From the NCBI GenBank assembly GCA_014529385.2, contig CM043966.1, positions 92,240,587 to 92,300,586 on the forward strand: a stretch of DNA of 60,000 nt, in the 5' to 3' direction. Shown piece after piece: positions 23,870 to 35,014 of the stretch. Below the pieces are notes generated by a model. That model worked only from the letters and a program-made list of their open reading frames with translations, ran no database searches and was not told where the DNA came from. This DNA comes from Adiantum capillus-veneris (Eukaryota; Streptophyta; Polypodiopsida; Polypodiales; Pteridaceae). Numbering within the stretch: position 1 is the first letter of the stretch; each line of letters opens with the position of its first letter. Both the position numbers and the translations under genes were made by a program.

Positions 23870-24480
23870 GAAACTCTGATCATGGATCATTAGTTCTTTT
23901 CTGGATTGAACTGATTCTTGAAAGGAGATAGAAAGGTGAATCTTTGGGTCGGTCTCTCTACATTTAGGATGGACTAATCTCATGTTTGCTTCACCGTTAT
24001 ATTTGCTAAATTGATTGCTATATTGATCAGAACTTCTATCATGGGTCATTAGTTCTTTTTTGGACCGAACTGATTCTTGAAAAGAGATAGAAAGGTGAAT
24101 CTTTGGGTCGATATCTCTACTTTTGGGATGGACTGATCACATGTTTGATTCACCGTTGTATTTGCTTGCTATTCCGATTAGAGCTCCAATCATGGGTCAT
24201 TAGTTCTTTTTTGGACTGGACAGATTCATGAAAGGAGGTAGGAAGGTGAATCTTTGGGTCGATATCTCTACTTTTGGGATGGACTGATCACATGTTTGAT
24301 TCACCGCTGTATTTGCTTGCTATTTCGATTCGATCTCCAATCATGGGTCATTAGTTCTTTTTTGGACTGGACTGATTCATGAAAGGGGTAGGAAGGTGAA
24401 TCTTTGGGTCGATATCTCTACTTTTGGGATGTACTGATCACATATTTGATTCACCGTTGTATTTTCTTGCTCATGTTTGA
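23870..24480. repeat. Tandem repeat of about 150 bases, four copies, in the hAT 5' region
   Basis: Each unit contains CATGGGTCATTAGTTCTTTT, GAAAGG.GGTAGGAAGGTGAATC, TTTGGGTCGATATCTCTAC and GATCACATGTTTGATTCACCG. Copies begin near 23880, 24040, 24189 and 24338. It lies between the TATA box and the transposase start. No protein is encoded. Confidence 0.8.
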
Positions 24481-24626
24481 GTACATTGAGGTTTATTCCC
24501 TTCAGGCTTCACTACTACGCTTGTGTGTGATATTGATTATAACACTAATGTTTGGTTTGAATAATACTTGAAAGAAGAGATAGCATACTGAGCTATGTTT
24601 ATTGGTATTGCAGGCATCCAATAAGT

Positions 24627-26353
24627 ATGTCTTCCATCGGGAATGTGAGCGGTGATGTTGGTGTCTCAAGCCTGGCTTCCTTGAGGAGACCTCCTACCTC
24701 GATGCCAGGTCTTGCTTCGCAGGGCAAGCGAAAGGCAGGTGGAAAAAGTCCAGGACCCGAGTGGAATTTTGCCACAAATTTAAATAAGTATCAAGATTGG
24801 AAATGTAACTTTTGTGGCAAAGAGAAATCTGGAGGAGCACCAAGAATAAGGGATCACTTGCTAGGTGGCAATACCAGAATCCAAGGAGGAAAGTGCAAGG
24901 GCTTAGGTGCAGAAGAAGAAGCTATGCGCTTAAAAACTTTAATTGGTAAGCTAATTTCCACGAGAAAAAGATCAAAACTCTCTACTTTCGACCATCACAC
25001 CCCCGTATCGATAAGATCAAACCAGTATGAGGGATCATTGGGTGTAACGCCCACCAATGGAAGCACTCAAAGTAGGGAACCAACTTCTCATATCGATGGA
25101 AGTACACCTCCAAACCATGGATCTCCTGACTTTCAGGTAGGATCATCAAAAAGTAGACAGGTTATCTTACAGACGAGCTTCAAAACACTTGCCTTAGAAG
25201 AAGCACAACTTGCACTAGCTAAAGCCGTCTATTTCACTGGGGGATCATTGGCCATTGTCAAAGGGTTCTTGACATGTACCGTCAGAGAATGTCTACTATG
25301 TTAAAACTGCTGTGCGAAACTAGATTATGCACCAACTACTATATGGTAGAATCACTAATAAAAAATAAGAATGCTGTGATGGAGACATTTGTTTGTGCCA
25401 CTTTTTCAGAATGGGAGGCTGGTCAAATGGAGAAGATAAAAAGCAAAATAGGGGTGATCAGAGATCTACTAGCTGATCGCCACTTCTGGGATGATGTGGT
25501 GGATGTGCACAATGTCATGATGCCAATTATGCTCGCATTACGTCAACTGGATTCTGCCTTGCCTAACATAGGTAAGGTGTGGATGGCTTGGTGGAATGTT
25601 CAAGAAAGCCTTGCAAATCCAAAGGAGCCCCAGGAGCCAATTGTGAAGCCTTGGAAGACACCATTCACTCAAAAGAGGAGAGAAATTTTGAGAAAGTATG
25701 TGCATGGTTGATGGGTTGGAGCACATAGTCCACTACACAGCGTAGCTTTCTTATTGGATCTAGAGTATTGGGCAATGGAAATAGAAAAACTTGATGAGGA
25801 GGTGCTTGAAGACTTTTATGATGTGATAGGCAGGTTTTATGATGATCCTGATGAGCATGCATCAGCTGTTACTGATCTTACGAAGTTTAAACTCAAAGAG
25901 GGTAAGTTTGGTACATAATTTGTGTAGAAACTTGCCACAGAGCAACCAACGTGGAAGTGGTGGATCATGAATGGTGGTAGTGCACCCACCCTTAAACACC
26001 TAGCTGTTAGAATCCTAGCCCAATGTGCATCCAATTCAAGTTCTGAGAGAAACTGGAGTACATATAAATATGTACATTCCACCATCAGAAACCGCCTTCT
26101 AAATTCAAGAGCTGAAAAATTGGTGTATATGTACTGCAACCATCGGCTATTGGCAAGAGTGCAAGCTGAGAACTACAAAGAGGAGATGCCGCGCTGGACT
26201 TATGATGTAACCAATGATGAGGTGGACGAAGACAGTGAGCTGCAAGGGGAATCTCATGAAGTAGAAACTACATGTACTTTAGAAGAGATTGAAGAGAATT
26301 TGGAAATTGAACCAACTTTGACCCATCGCAGCAAGCGACGGTGGTTTAATTAA
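24627..26353 (+). pseudogene. hAT transposase, internally deleted
   Basis: Starts MSSIGNVSGDVGVSS. A BED-type zinc finger follows at about residues 58-80 (WKCNFCGKEKSGGAPRIRDHLLGG pattern, C-x2-C...H). Then the N-terminal helical part (EEAQLALAKAVYFTGGSLAIV) ends at 25304. From 25274 another frame continues with ETRLCTNYYMVESLIKNK (the 'TRW.S.Y.M' region), PLHSVAFLLDLEYW and, at 25967-26160, the C-terminal dimerisation block (SAPTLKHLAVRILAQCASNS, SERNWS, RNRLLNSRAEKLVYMYCN). The stretch between the N-terminal helices and the TRW region, with much of the catalytic core, is missing. Stops lie near 25710 and 25920. Not active. Confidence 0.85.
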
Positions 26354-26640
26354 TAGATTATCGAATCCATTGAGTGACTTCTGGTTAAGTTCAGAAACTG
26401 TTTATCTTATAATATTTTTTTTATATTTAGTTTAAGGTTTAGACATTTTCTTAATAATAAACGAAGCCCTTAAAAACCTTTACAAGGCCACAAATCACTA
26501 TTAAAGCTTCATAATATACAAAGCCCTAACAAATCGTTGCATTATCACATATCATAATTGAAGTTGAAGTGAAGACAATTCACAATTCATTAATAAATTC
26601 TCGCAAGACAACGAGTAAATGTTTTCAAATGTTACAAAAA
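26354..26640. other. AT-rich spacer inside the hAT element
   Basis: No coding frame. It probably contains the convergent 3' ends of the transposase transcript (plus) and the RING ORF (minus). Confidence 0.4.
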
Positions 26641-26949
26641 CTATCCAAGTGATAGTGAAATATTTGTGAGAATATCTTCATTCTCCTGTTCACGCTGACC
26701 TTTAAGCTTATTATAGTCTTCAGACATTTTGAACATTGCATATAGATTTTTGGATATCTCATACTCACATATAGCACAATGAAAGTTATTCATCATGCTT
26801 TGCATCAAGCATGATATATGATACATATGTCCGCATGGCAAGCTGACGTGGCCAAACCACTCATGAAAGAATGATCTACATATGGGGCAAGGACCACTGT
26901 GCTCACCAGAAGCTGGAGGGGCCTCAATAGATGTTGGGTGCTCAATCAA
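26641..26949 (-). CDS. RING-finger protein ORF inside the hAT element
   Basis: 102 residues. CPICRSFF...LPCGHMYHISCL...CAIC gives a C-x2-C, C-x-H-x2-H-x2-C, C-x2-C zinc pattern, the RING fold used by E3 ubiquitin ligases to bind an E2. The C-terminal tail is charged (KLKGQREQENEDILTNIS). The frame is undamaged, unlike the transposase. It lies on the opposite strand to the transposase and the same strand as the kinase-like ORF. It may be a captured host exon or a gene of the transposon family. No ligase activity can be claimed. Confidence 0.6.
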   Translation of the reverse strand: MIEHPTSIEAPPASGEHSGPCPICRSFFHEWFGHVSLPCGHMYHISCLMQSMMNNFHCAICEYEISKNLYAMFKMSEDYNKLKGQREQENEDILTNISLSLG

Positions 26950-27049
26950 TGTGGCAGCATTTTGTTTTTTTATAGTCGCCTCTAAGTTAATGATTATCCC
27001 TTTGATTATTATTATTAATATCTTGATTAAACACTATACTTCAGTTACG

Positions 27050-27215
27050 GCATACAAACTTAATGATAATCAATTGCTATAAGAGTAACCACCATTTTAC
27101 GACAATCAATTGCTATAATTTTAACCACCATTTTACGACAATCAATTGATATTAGAATAACCACCATCTTACGACAATCAATTGATATAAGAGTAACCAC
27201 CATTTTTTAAATCAA
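27050..27215. repeat. Tandem repeat of about 40 bases, four copies
   Basis: Unit (A)TAAGAGTAACCACCATTTTA followed by CGACAATCAATTG, with variants at about 27080, 27117, 27155 and 27192. It lies between the RING and kinase ORFs and is non-coding. Confidence 0.8.
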
Positions 27216-27441
27216 TGAATGACGATCAGTGACTCCACGTGGCTTACTGCTTGAAACTTAAGAGAAAAAAAAAACTCATAGAAAATTTGTTGTCTATTGA
27301 GATATAACAAAGTGTTTTTATTACTCATACATCATCCATGGCACATAAAACCCAATTTTTAAAAGTGCTTTTATAAGTCACAAGTCTCAGAAAACCCTGC
27401 TTCATAAAGTACATCATATATCCATCACAAAAAGGCTACAC

Positions 27442-28659
27442 TCATTTCAGAGGGAGGGCGTAAGCATCGTTCTGGCTGGGTTTCAAATCTCTCTTATTCT
27501 TTGTCCAAAAGTGCCAAGGTCTTTCTGTCTGTGGATTTATTCCTCACCCAACCTTCCACAACAATCCTAGATATGGCTTGTACCTCCACATAACCTTATG
27601 TTTGAACCAATTTGTGCTACAGTAGTCAGAGAACTCTCCAAAAAACTTACAAAATTGCCATATCACCCATCCTATGGCATATACATCTGTGGCCTTGGTC
27701 CATGGGCATAAGTTCTTGCCATCTAGTAACTCAGGAGCTCGCCAAGGATGAAGCTTTTGCTAGTTTTCATCGGTATTGTTGGTCTTTTGTGTCTCTAAGC
27801 CAACACGCAGAGCCAATCCCCAATCAATTATTCCAATATGGGGAGTGAGATCCTTGGTAAACTCCAACATGATGTTCCATGGATGGAGATCATTGTGGAT
27901 CACTCCCTCGTCATGTGCGAATCGCAATGCCTTCACCAAGGCATGGATCAATGAGGGAGCATGATTGCACAGGCTCTTGATACGTGTTTTCTTGTCTTCA
28001 GAGGGCTGCTCCCATTTAAAGTCTTCAGGGATCTTTCCTTTCCCCTCTTGATGCGCTACAAGCGTAGTGAAAGAGCCATGTGGAAGGGGCACTTGGCTGC
28101 TCCCCATAACTCTGGTGATAGCCATTCGCATTTTCTTGCTTAGGCCAAATTGTGTCTCTATGTGGGATGCTCGCCTTGACCTCTCCTTCTCAGCTCTCCA
28201 TCTCGCGTTCCAATGCTCTAGCTTACCCTTGTCTACTTCTTGAGGGCATTCCTCTTTCAAATCAGAGACCACCTTGGGAAAATTGCCCACCCAACTGCTC
28301 AGTAATGAGATTATTGATTCGGTTGTTTTGTCTGGATATAACAACAAAATTTTGCGGGCAATCTCACTGTATAATGATTGCAATCTAGACTCATCTGCAA
28401 CAATCTGCGCTATATCGTCAGGATCTAGTGCACTGACGATTGTAATCAACAATTGTCTAATTTTCTTTTTGAACTCTATCATTGAAGTAGCAGAAGGATC
28501 CATTTTTCCTGCAATGGCATTATTGCAAACAACACATTGTGAAATATAACTATGTGCCACTCCATTTGGATCTTTTCTAAATTCTACGTGAAAGAAAAGT
28601 GTAGTATAGACCATAGATCTCGTACGGTTTTGCAATGACACACCTAATCGCAATTGCAA
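27442..28659 (-). pseudogene. Protein kinase-like ORF inside the hAT element
   Basis: Open from 28659, with a plausible ATG at 28503 (MDPSATSMIEF). The N-terminal 170 residues are helical and unrecognised (DDIAQIVADESRLQ...). The kinase C-lobe follows: ALRFAHDEGVIHNDLHPWNIM is the catalytic loop with HND in place of HRD, then IGIIDWGLALRVG with DWG in place of DFG, then after an in-frame TAG (27760-27762) RAPELLDG as the APE motif, and ATDVYAIGWVIWQF. No glycine loop or VAIK lysine is seen, so the N-lobe is missing or elsewhere. The conserved catalytic Asp and Asn are present. Probably a captured and decaying host gene. Confidence 0.65.
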
Positions 28660-29205
28660 CCATGTGCCAATGCCTCACCGTACAACAACTTACAAACAGA
28701 TGCTCCTGTCATTCTAGCAGCAACACACATAGTCGCAATTGCAACCATGTGCCGAAGCATGAATGACTGGGAGCAACATAAAACATAGTCACCCTACACT
28801 TTTGCAATGACACACCTAGCCGCAATTACAACCATGTGTCAGTGCATCCACGCATGGTGACTTCTTTCAAAACAGATGCTCCAGTCATTCTAGCAGCAAC
28901 ACACCTAGTCGCAATTGCAACCATGTGCCGAAGCATGAATGACTGGGAGCAACATAAAACATAGTCACCCTACGCTTTTGCAATGACACACCTAGCCGCA
29001 ATTGCAACCATGTGCCAGTGCATCCACGCACAGTGACTTCTTTCAAACAGATGCTCCTATCATTCTAGCAGCAACACACCTAGTTGCAATTGCAACCATG
29101 TGCTGAAGCATGAATGATTGGGAGCAATATAAAACATAATCATCGTACGCTTTTGCAATGAAACACCTAGCCGCAATTGCAACCATATGCCAGTGCATCC
29201 ACATA
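28640..29205. repeat. Satellite-like tandem repeat of about 178 bases, three copies
   Basis: Each unit contains CAATTGCAACCATGTGCC, GAAGCATGAATGA(C/T)TGGGAGCAA, AAAACATAGTCACCCTACGC, TTTTGCAATGACACACCTAGC and CAGATGCTCC..TCATTCTAGCAGCAACACACC. The units carry an internal inverted pair (AGTCACCCTACGC and CACGCACAGTGACT). The array lies between the inward TATA box at 29400 and the kinase-like ORF. Confidence 0.8.
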
Positions 29206-29394
29206 CGATGATTTGATCAAAGAAATTTTATACCTTTAAGTTTTAACGCAAAAAACTCAAAAAAACATCAATAAAATAAGGAAGGGATTAAAAAATTACT
29301 GCTACACTGCTTTGAGAATGTGGAAAGCTTCCAGAAAGTTTGGTGAAGAAGACTTTTCAATGTACCTCTCTTGTGAAAAAGACAAGCACCGGCG

Positions 29395-29475
29395 TCGTCT
29401 TTATATAGCCACGGCGGGCCCGGCGGGAAAGTTGATTTACTCGGCGGGCCATTTACTTAACCCGACGGGCCTCGA
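29395..29475 (-). promoter_or_regulatory. Right subterminal repeats and inward TATA box of the hAT element
   Basis: On the minus strand TATATAAA (29400-29407) follows the GC-rich repeats GGCCCGCCG (29411-29473) and points towards the kinase-like ORF. The arrangement mirrors the left end and suggests two convergent transcription units. Promoter activity is inferred. Confidence 0.5.
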
Positions 29476-29601
29476 GCTGGTCTCCAAGTCTCCTTGCAGG
29501 TCAAAAAAGATGAATGTCAATTAACATAATGTTTGATATTTTGCATTTCTATTGTTATTAACCTGAAATTATAATGTGATCACGTCATTTTGAAATCCCT
29601 G

Positions 29602-30682
29602 CTTCGAAATGATCCCGACATTGCTTCTAGAGACGGCTTCCATAGCTCGTCTAAATCTCCTTTGAGGGCTCTTTCTACCCTGAAGCTTTCCATCAGGCGC
29701 TCTAGACTTGCCTCTTTCTATGATTTTGTCTCTTTTGCTGGCACTTGGGCAGATTCTTTCTTTCCCTTCTTCAGCTCTGGCTGCTCTTCTTGCACGGTTT
29801 CTAACCAGTGTTTCAACCGGGTTGCCACCCTTGGTGCTTTGGGATGTTCGTCTTCCTTATCTTCCTTGAGCCTTAGCCAGCCGTTTTGTGATGGAGGGTT
29901 GGGCCATCTTCCCTTGGCATGCAATGCCCCACTCGGCACGATGTATGGGGGGTTCTTGTTGCCCATCTTCACCAGATTATCATGTACATAAGCTGCATAA
30001 TTGATGATCTTCGCTTGCTTTTCTGCATTGCCCAAGTGAATGTTGTGGCAATTGCTGCAGGCGGCATCCTGTAATTTTGGGGCCGCTTTGTACACATATG
30101 GAAATATTGATTGTACAGCTGACTCATGATTTCCATTTTCAGGTTGGCAATATCTTCAAAGGTATAGTTGGCTTTCTTTTCAGTGTACACCTTTACTTTG
30201 TCTCTTCTTTTGGTTACACTATCCCCCTTGTTGGAGAGGTCTAGTGCAGTTGCCACTACTCTTTCTGTGATTAGAATCTCAGTGCCTGGCTTTCCCTGCA
30301 GATTTGTAACTCCGGACACTCCATCTTCTTTTATTATTGTCACAAATTCCCATACTCTTTTTATGTCAATACCTGCCGGCACCGCTTCAAAGTAGTTGTG
30401 GAGATCAATCTTCTCCAGATACTCTGCCATCTTGCTTCTGACGAACTCATTGAGTTCCTGCAGTAGCATTGGTAGCTCTATCACGTTTCCTTTGGTGTCT
30501 TTGAACACGCCTTGGTAAATCTTTAGATCATTGGACTCTAGCAGATCTTCTTGGATCCATGTGCTTGTTGGATTTAGAGTTCCTTCTGGTATGACGAAGG
30601 GCTCTACCTCTTCTAGGTAATCTTTTATGGTCATCCTTTTCTTCTTTGCCGGTGACTTTGCGGCTGCCATAGATCCTCTCAT
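29602..30682 (-). pseudogene. N-terminal part of the long unrecognised 3' ORF
   Basis: Likely start MRGSMAAAKSPAKKKRMTIK at 30682 (basic N-terminus). Text such as FVIPEGTLNPTSTWIQEDLL, LPMLLQELNEFVRSKMAEYL and TEILITERVVATALDL follows. A frame change lies near 30090, then QDAACSNCHNIHLGNAEKQA and YIVPSGALHAKGRWPNPPS. TAG at 29718-29720 interrupts the frame, which then stays open to the hAT junction at 29601 and continues in the same frame at 23493. The ITE-V-A-L style block is reminiscent of proteins annotated as 'putative plant transposon protein', but that is only an impression. Together with 21100-23493 it would encode well over 900 residues. Confidence 0.55.
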
Positions 30683-30851
30683 GTCTGAAGCCCATCGGGT
30701 AGTCGTGCGTGTCGTAGAAGCTGCTGGAAGTTCCGCTCGCTCTAGGTGGCAGAAGCTCTCTCTCAAAGGACAATAGTGAAAATGAGCTAAAAAGGAGGTG
30801 AAAATTTCTTATAATGGAGGTCCCCGAACCACTTTTCATGAAATTTGACAT

Positions 30852-32597
30852 GTGATCCCAACTTCTTGCGAGATGCGGTTTAGGCTCAAAAATTTCTTGA
30901 TTTGGACTCCATTTGCCCTGTTTACCAGAAATTTGACATTTCGGTCAAAATCTGGCCAAAACACGCTTTCTGCTCCAGTCTTATAATTGCACCCCCTCTA
31001 TACCATATGTTGTCCTATAGTCACTGATCATCCCCATATTCTTTTTTTCTCAATACGATCGTTTTTCACCTGCTTTTTGTATTTTTGAAGTTTTTCAGCC
31101 AAAAATTAGCAAACTTAAAAGGAAAATAGCAAATCAAACCTAGAAAATCCCCAAAAATCATAATAAATCAAAAACATCACCACAAAACATTATATATGCT
31201 CACATACAATTTTTATGGTCGTATTTCTCCATTTTACCAATATTTTGCTCGAAAATGGCTATTTCTACTTATATACACACATCTAGGGGCTTGATTTGGC
31301 ATTTGGCCCCATATACCTATAGATACATGCTGTATAAGGGCATATGTACTTGGGTTAGTCCAGAAAATTTCGCAATCAAACAACAACCCTTAAAATAGTC
31401 GAAAATCATGCCCCTTTTTTGCTCTTTTTGCTATTGGTTCCGCATTTGAGAATGCCTCCCCCCCCCCTAGCCAGAGTCCTCCCGGACGAGAAGGTATCGC
31501 CTCGGAGTATGTGCCATGCATAGGTTGAAAAATTTGTGCCAATGCTTGGCCGATTAATGTGGCCCTATTTTATGCATATGTGAGGTCCCCAACCCGCCAT
31601 ATCAAACAGCGGATCTGATGGTGAACCTGGTGGCCACTAGATCTATTGCGGAAGCAAACAAAGTGATTCAGGGTTCAGCTAGCGGACGATCTCTCATCAC
31701 AAGGTGAGTCGAGCTTGAGCCTACTAGCAATGAGATCTAGCTCCACCTCACAGGGGAAGCGTACTTAAGTTATCTAACGATCCTAAGACTCACCTTCCAA
31801 GAGGAGAGAAACCCTGAGTGCCTTTTTTTCCATGTTTCAGAGGCACGTACTCTCGAGATTTCACCACTCTAGGGGCAATGAGTATTACTAATATCGAAGT
31901 AGGCACTATGGGGACAGAGAGCTCCCGACCAATCAGGACCACCCATCTCGTAGGCATTGGCAACCTGAGCCCCCCACTTTCCACCCCCACACTCACACTT
32001 CCTTGTGTGACCTAATTACTACCACAAAGGTTGTTCAACATAAACATTCCTTGTTTTTAATTCTGAAGCACATTGTTCGTTAAGACAGCCCTTCAACCAG
32101 TATTGCAAACAACACCAAGACAGTATTCTAGTAAAAAATTCTACTCAAACTTATTCATTAAAATTCCAATGTTCTGGAGGTACAACATCCCCCGTCCAGC
32201 GAGAGTTTACTCCTCCCGTTGTCGCCTAGCTGCCCATACAACTAGGTATGTCTACCGCATAGAAAGCACGACATGGACATTCCCACTGCTTAACCAGCAG
32301 ACGTGGGTTCTCACCGCTTAACCAACAGTCGTGGATTCAAGAGACCTTAACCAGGAACTCTGCCCCCTATGATCAGGAGGGGGTTCATGACTAATTCAAC
32401 ATTGGAAATAGAATGAACATGCCGAGCTAAATTTTCCCTAGTAGACATTCTTTCCTATTGCAAACAGTATATCCGTCAATCATTTCTTTCCTACTTTAGA
32501 CTTAAATATACAAATGAATTCAATTGCCGAGGTTTCCGTCAGATTTCTCCAACATGTTTGGGGATATGTTCATTCCTAGCTAAACGTATGCAATGTT
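30852..32597. other. Non-coding DNA upstream of the long ORF, nothing recognised
   Basis: 30900-31460 is AT-rich with scattered A/T runs. A C10 run lies at 31458-31467. 31560-32030 is less AT-rich with no long frame. Around 32285-32335 a 25-base phrase (CTTAACCA.CAG.CGTGG.TTC) occurs twice. No gene or element end was found. Confidence 0.3.
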
Positions 32598-32771
32598 AAA
32601 TTAAACAACTTCAATAAAACTGTGATCTACCTCTTCCATTTCTTCGTCATTGGCTCGTGAGATGGCCGGTGCTTGTTCGACTATGGGAGCTTTTCCTTTT
32701 CCATTTGTATTTCTCGTTCCCGCCTCGTGGTCGTGGGCACCACCGAAGCGAGTTCTCTTAACCGGGGCCAT
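32598..32771 (-). CDS. Short basic ORF, possible first exon
   Basis: About 57 codons from ATG at 32771: it begins MAPVKRTRFGGAHDHEAG and continues with Lys/Gly- and acid-rich text to a stop. A GT-rich site (GAAGAG/GTAGATC) near the end could be a splice donor. No family is recognised, and its relation to the giant element is unknown. Confidence 0.25.
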
Positions 32772-33101
32772 TTTACTCACTAATTTAAATGATAAACTTG
32801 AAGAAAAGAGCTAAAGTCCGAGAGCATCATAACAACCAAATGGCAGATTATAATTATTAAAGAATCCTCCTTAGGCAAGAGATTAGATTTTTCCTTCGAG
32901 ACCTAGCAATTTTATAGATAATTCCTTACTTACCCTATGGGAAATGGCTCAAACGTTAATTACTTGGCTTAGATGATTAAGAAATTCAAAATTTTACTAA
33001 TTGATTCACGAAAGAGATGAAGTAAGCAAGCTCATTCATTTTCCTAGAGCAACATGAAGATGCAGAATTGCCGCAGGCATGTGTGACATAAAATTCTCTT
33101 C

Positions 33102-34429
33102 TTAACACTAGAATTGTAACCTAACAGGACATAAAAGTGTCCTTTCAGGGTTTTAGGAAAAAATTCCAAAACCATAGTAGATCCACTCATTTTGAAAAAT
33201 CCTTTCACGAGCTTATAGTTCAATAACTACTACATATGGAAAAAATGAGAAACTTGTAATTTTTCTCATCCCTTGGTCACTACAAGCCTCCAAAGTTGAT
33301 GGACCAGTGCATTTTGCCCAAAACAGCAATTTCTTATGGTTGATTGCATACAAATAAGAGTGGAGATTTTTGTAGGACATGAGATAAAATGCCCCGTTAA
33401 CTTCAATGGGTTGGTGACCAAAACATATGGTTGCTTTTACCTCACTAATTTTTTTTTGGGCAAAAAAAATAGGTACAAAAAAGTTGCATTTTTGCAATTT
33501 TGCGGACCTATCATCAAAGTTTCTATAGTCACGCTCAATACAGATACTATATACATGTTTTCTTAGTTCCGTTTGGGCCTCTGGATTCAAAAGGATCGAT
33601 GGAGCATGTCAAAAGGATAATGGATCTCTTTCAATTGGAACCTTGGGGGCAATGATAAAGTGCTAAATACAGCAAACATGAAAAAACTGGGTTTAGCATT
33701 ATGACCTCTAGAAACCCAGAGAAACTACTCAATATCTAGCCAAGTTTGTAGTCTATGACTAGATATGGTCACTACCTACAAAATACACACAATTGGCCTA
33801 AGAAACTAGCAATATTGAGAAAGTTATACTTGCTACTCTAAAATGTATCGTATTCTTCAGCAATCAAAAAACTCAACCATCATCATATACTATGCTATAT
33901 AGCATATTAGGTCCTCCAAAACTCAAGGAAGATTAGCTTTATGTTATACATTACACTTACACAATCAAAATTGAATTTGGATATCAAGAAAGACACCAAA
34001 AAAATCATAAAAGTGCTAATTTTGGCCAAAAAAAAGGATTATGCAATTTTTGTAAATTGGTCATAACTTTCAATTTTAACACTTAGCTCTCCCTACAAAC
34101 ATCAAAACATGTTGAGAACTATGAAGGCATAACCTCTAGCCATCTAAACCTCACAAACATAAAGTTTAGAGTGGTATAGTTGCCAAAAATTGAAAAAAAG
34201 CCAAAAACAGGACCCGTTTTTTCACACAGTTTAGGTTCAAAAATGTTGTGCAAGAGTAAGGTTAATGATGAGATCGATACTCAAAAAGAATGCTAAGTTT
34301 TTTTCAGCTCATAAGGCAACTTTGTGGATATATAGCACCGAGAAATTCATTTTCATACTCTTCAAATAATCCAAGCAAAATGGTCACTTAATAGGACACA
34401 AAAGTGTCCTGTTACCATTCTAGTGTTAA
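33102..34429. mobile_element. TTAA-flanked inverted-repeat element, possibly piggyBac-type
   Basis: Left end TTAACACTAGAATTGTAACC. The right end on the opposite strand reads TTAACACTAGAATGGTAAC. Next to both sits AGGACAYAAAAGTGTCCT, itself nearly palindromic (33129-33146 and 34393-34410). TTAA target sites plus a C-C/A-C-TAGA-type terminus are characteristic of piggyBac elements. The 1.3-kb interior has one 125-codon minus-strand frame (33590-33213) that I do not recognise and no visible transposase, so it would be non-autonomous. Confidence 0.6.
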
Positions 34430-34974
34430 TGGCCTAATGACAGATTAATTTTCAGCCTTAATCATATTTTAATGTGGGAGAAGATTGATTACAATTTAAT
34501 TACAACACTATTGAGTGGTAAAAGAATGAATTTCATCAAATCTACACTATTACTGGCTGACAATTCATTAACTATGCTGCCTAGAGAGAGAATCTTTCCT
34601 AATCATGCATTAATCCTTGGTTAAGGATGATGAATGGCTGCATAATTTAGCTAATTGAATGATGATTACGTAATGGAGTATAACTATGGAGATTTAGAGA
34701 GCGGCTATAGGGAATTATAGCCAAGATTAAGCATAGTAGCTAAGGAATTTGGAGAATAAAGATGAGAATTAAGAAGAGCAGTAATTAAACTATGATTACC
34801 GTGATTAGGGTCTGAGAATACTCTTGATTTTCTGATCCAAATGAATCCTCAAGATGAGAATTTCCGCAGCACCTCCCTCCTTGCTTCTCCTTCAAAAACT
34901 GTGTGTGTGCCGGCAGCACCTCCCCAAGGTGTGTGTAGGTGTGTGTGTGTGTGTGTACTGGGTGTGTGTGTGAG

Positions 34975-35014
<40 letters not shown>

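Larger units (their letters stand above)
23494..29601 (+). mobile_element. hAT DNA transposon carrying additional genes
   Basis: 6.1 kb between inverted ends: CAAGGATTTTAATTACGCGATGAC on the left and, reversed, CAGGGATTTCAAAATGACGTGATCAC on the right. It has an 8-bp target duplication and similar GC-rich subterminal repeats at both ends. The left half encodes a broken hAT transposase on the plus strand. The right half holds RING-finger and kinase ORFs on the minus strand. TATA boxes near both ends point inwards. It interrupts the long 3' ORF of the giant retrotransposon and is therefore younger than it. Confidence 0.85.

Noticed and set aside
23870-24480. CRISPR-like regular repeats
   Set aside because: Units of about 150 bases are fully repetitive, with no unique spacers, and sit inside a plant hAT element.
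32285-32340. Possible tRNA-like or SINE head (GGTTAAGC.GTGGG phrases)
   Set aside because: No cloverleaf and no proper B box; it is better explained as a short tandem duplication.
34929-35010. ORFs over the GT microsatellite with repeated VCVCVC/HTHTHT
   Set aside because: They are translations of a dinucleotide repeat on both strands and are not genes.
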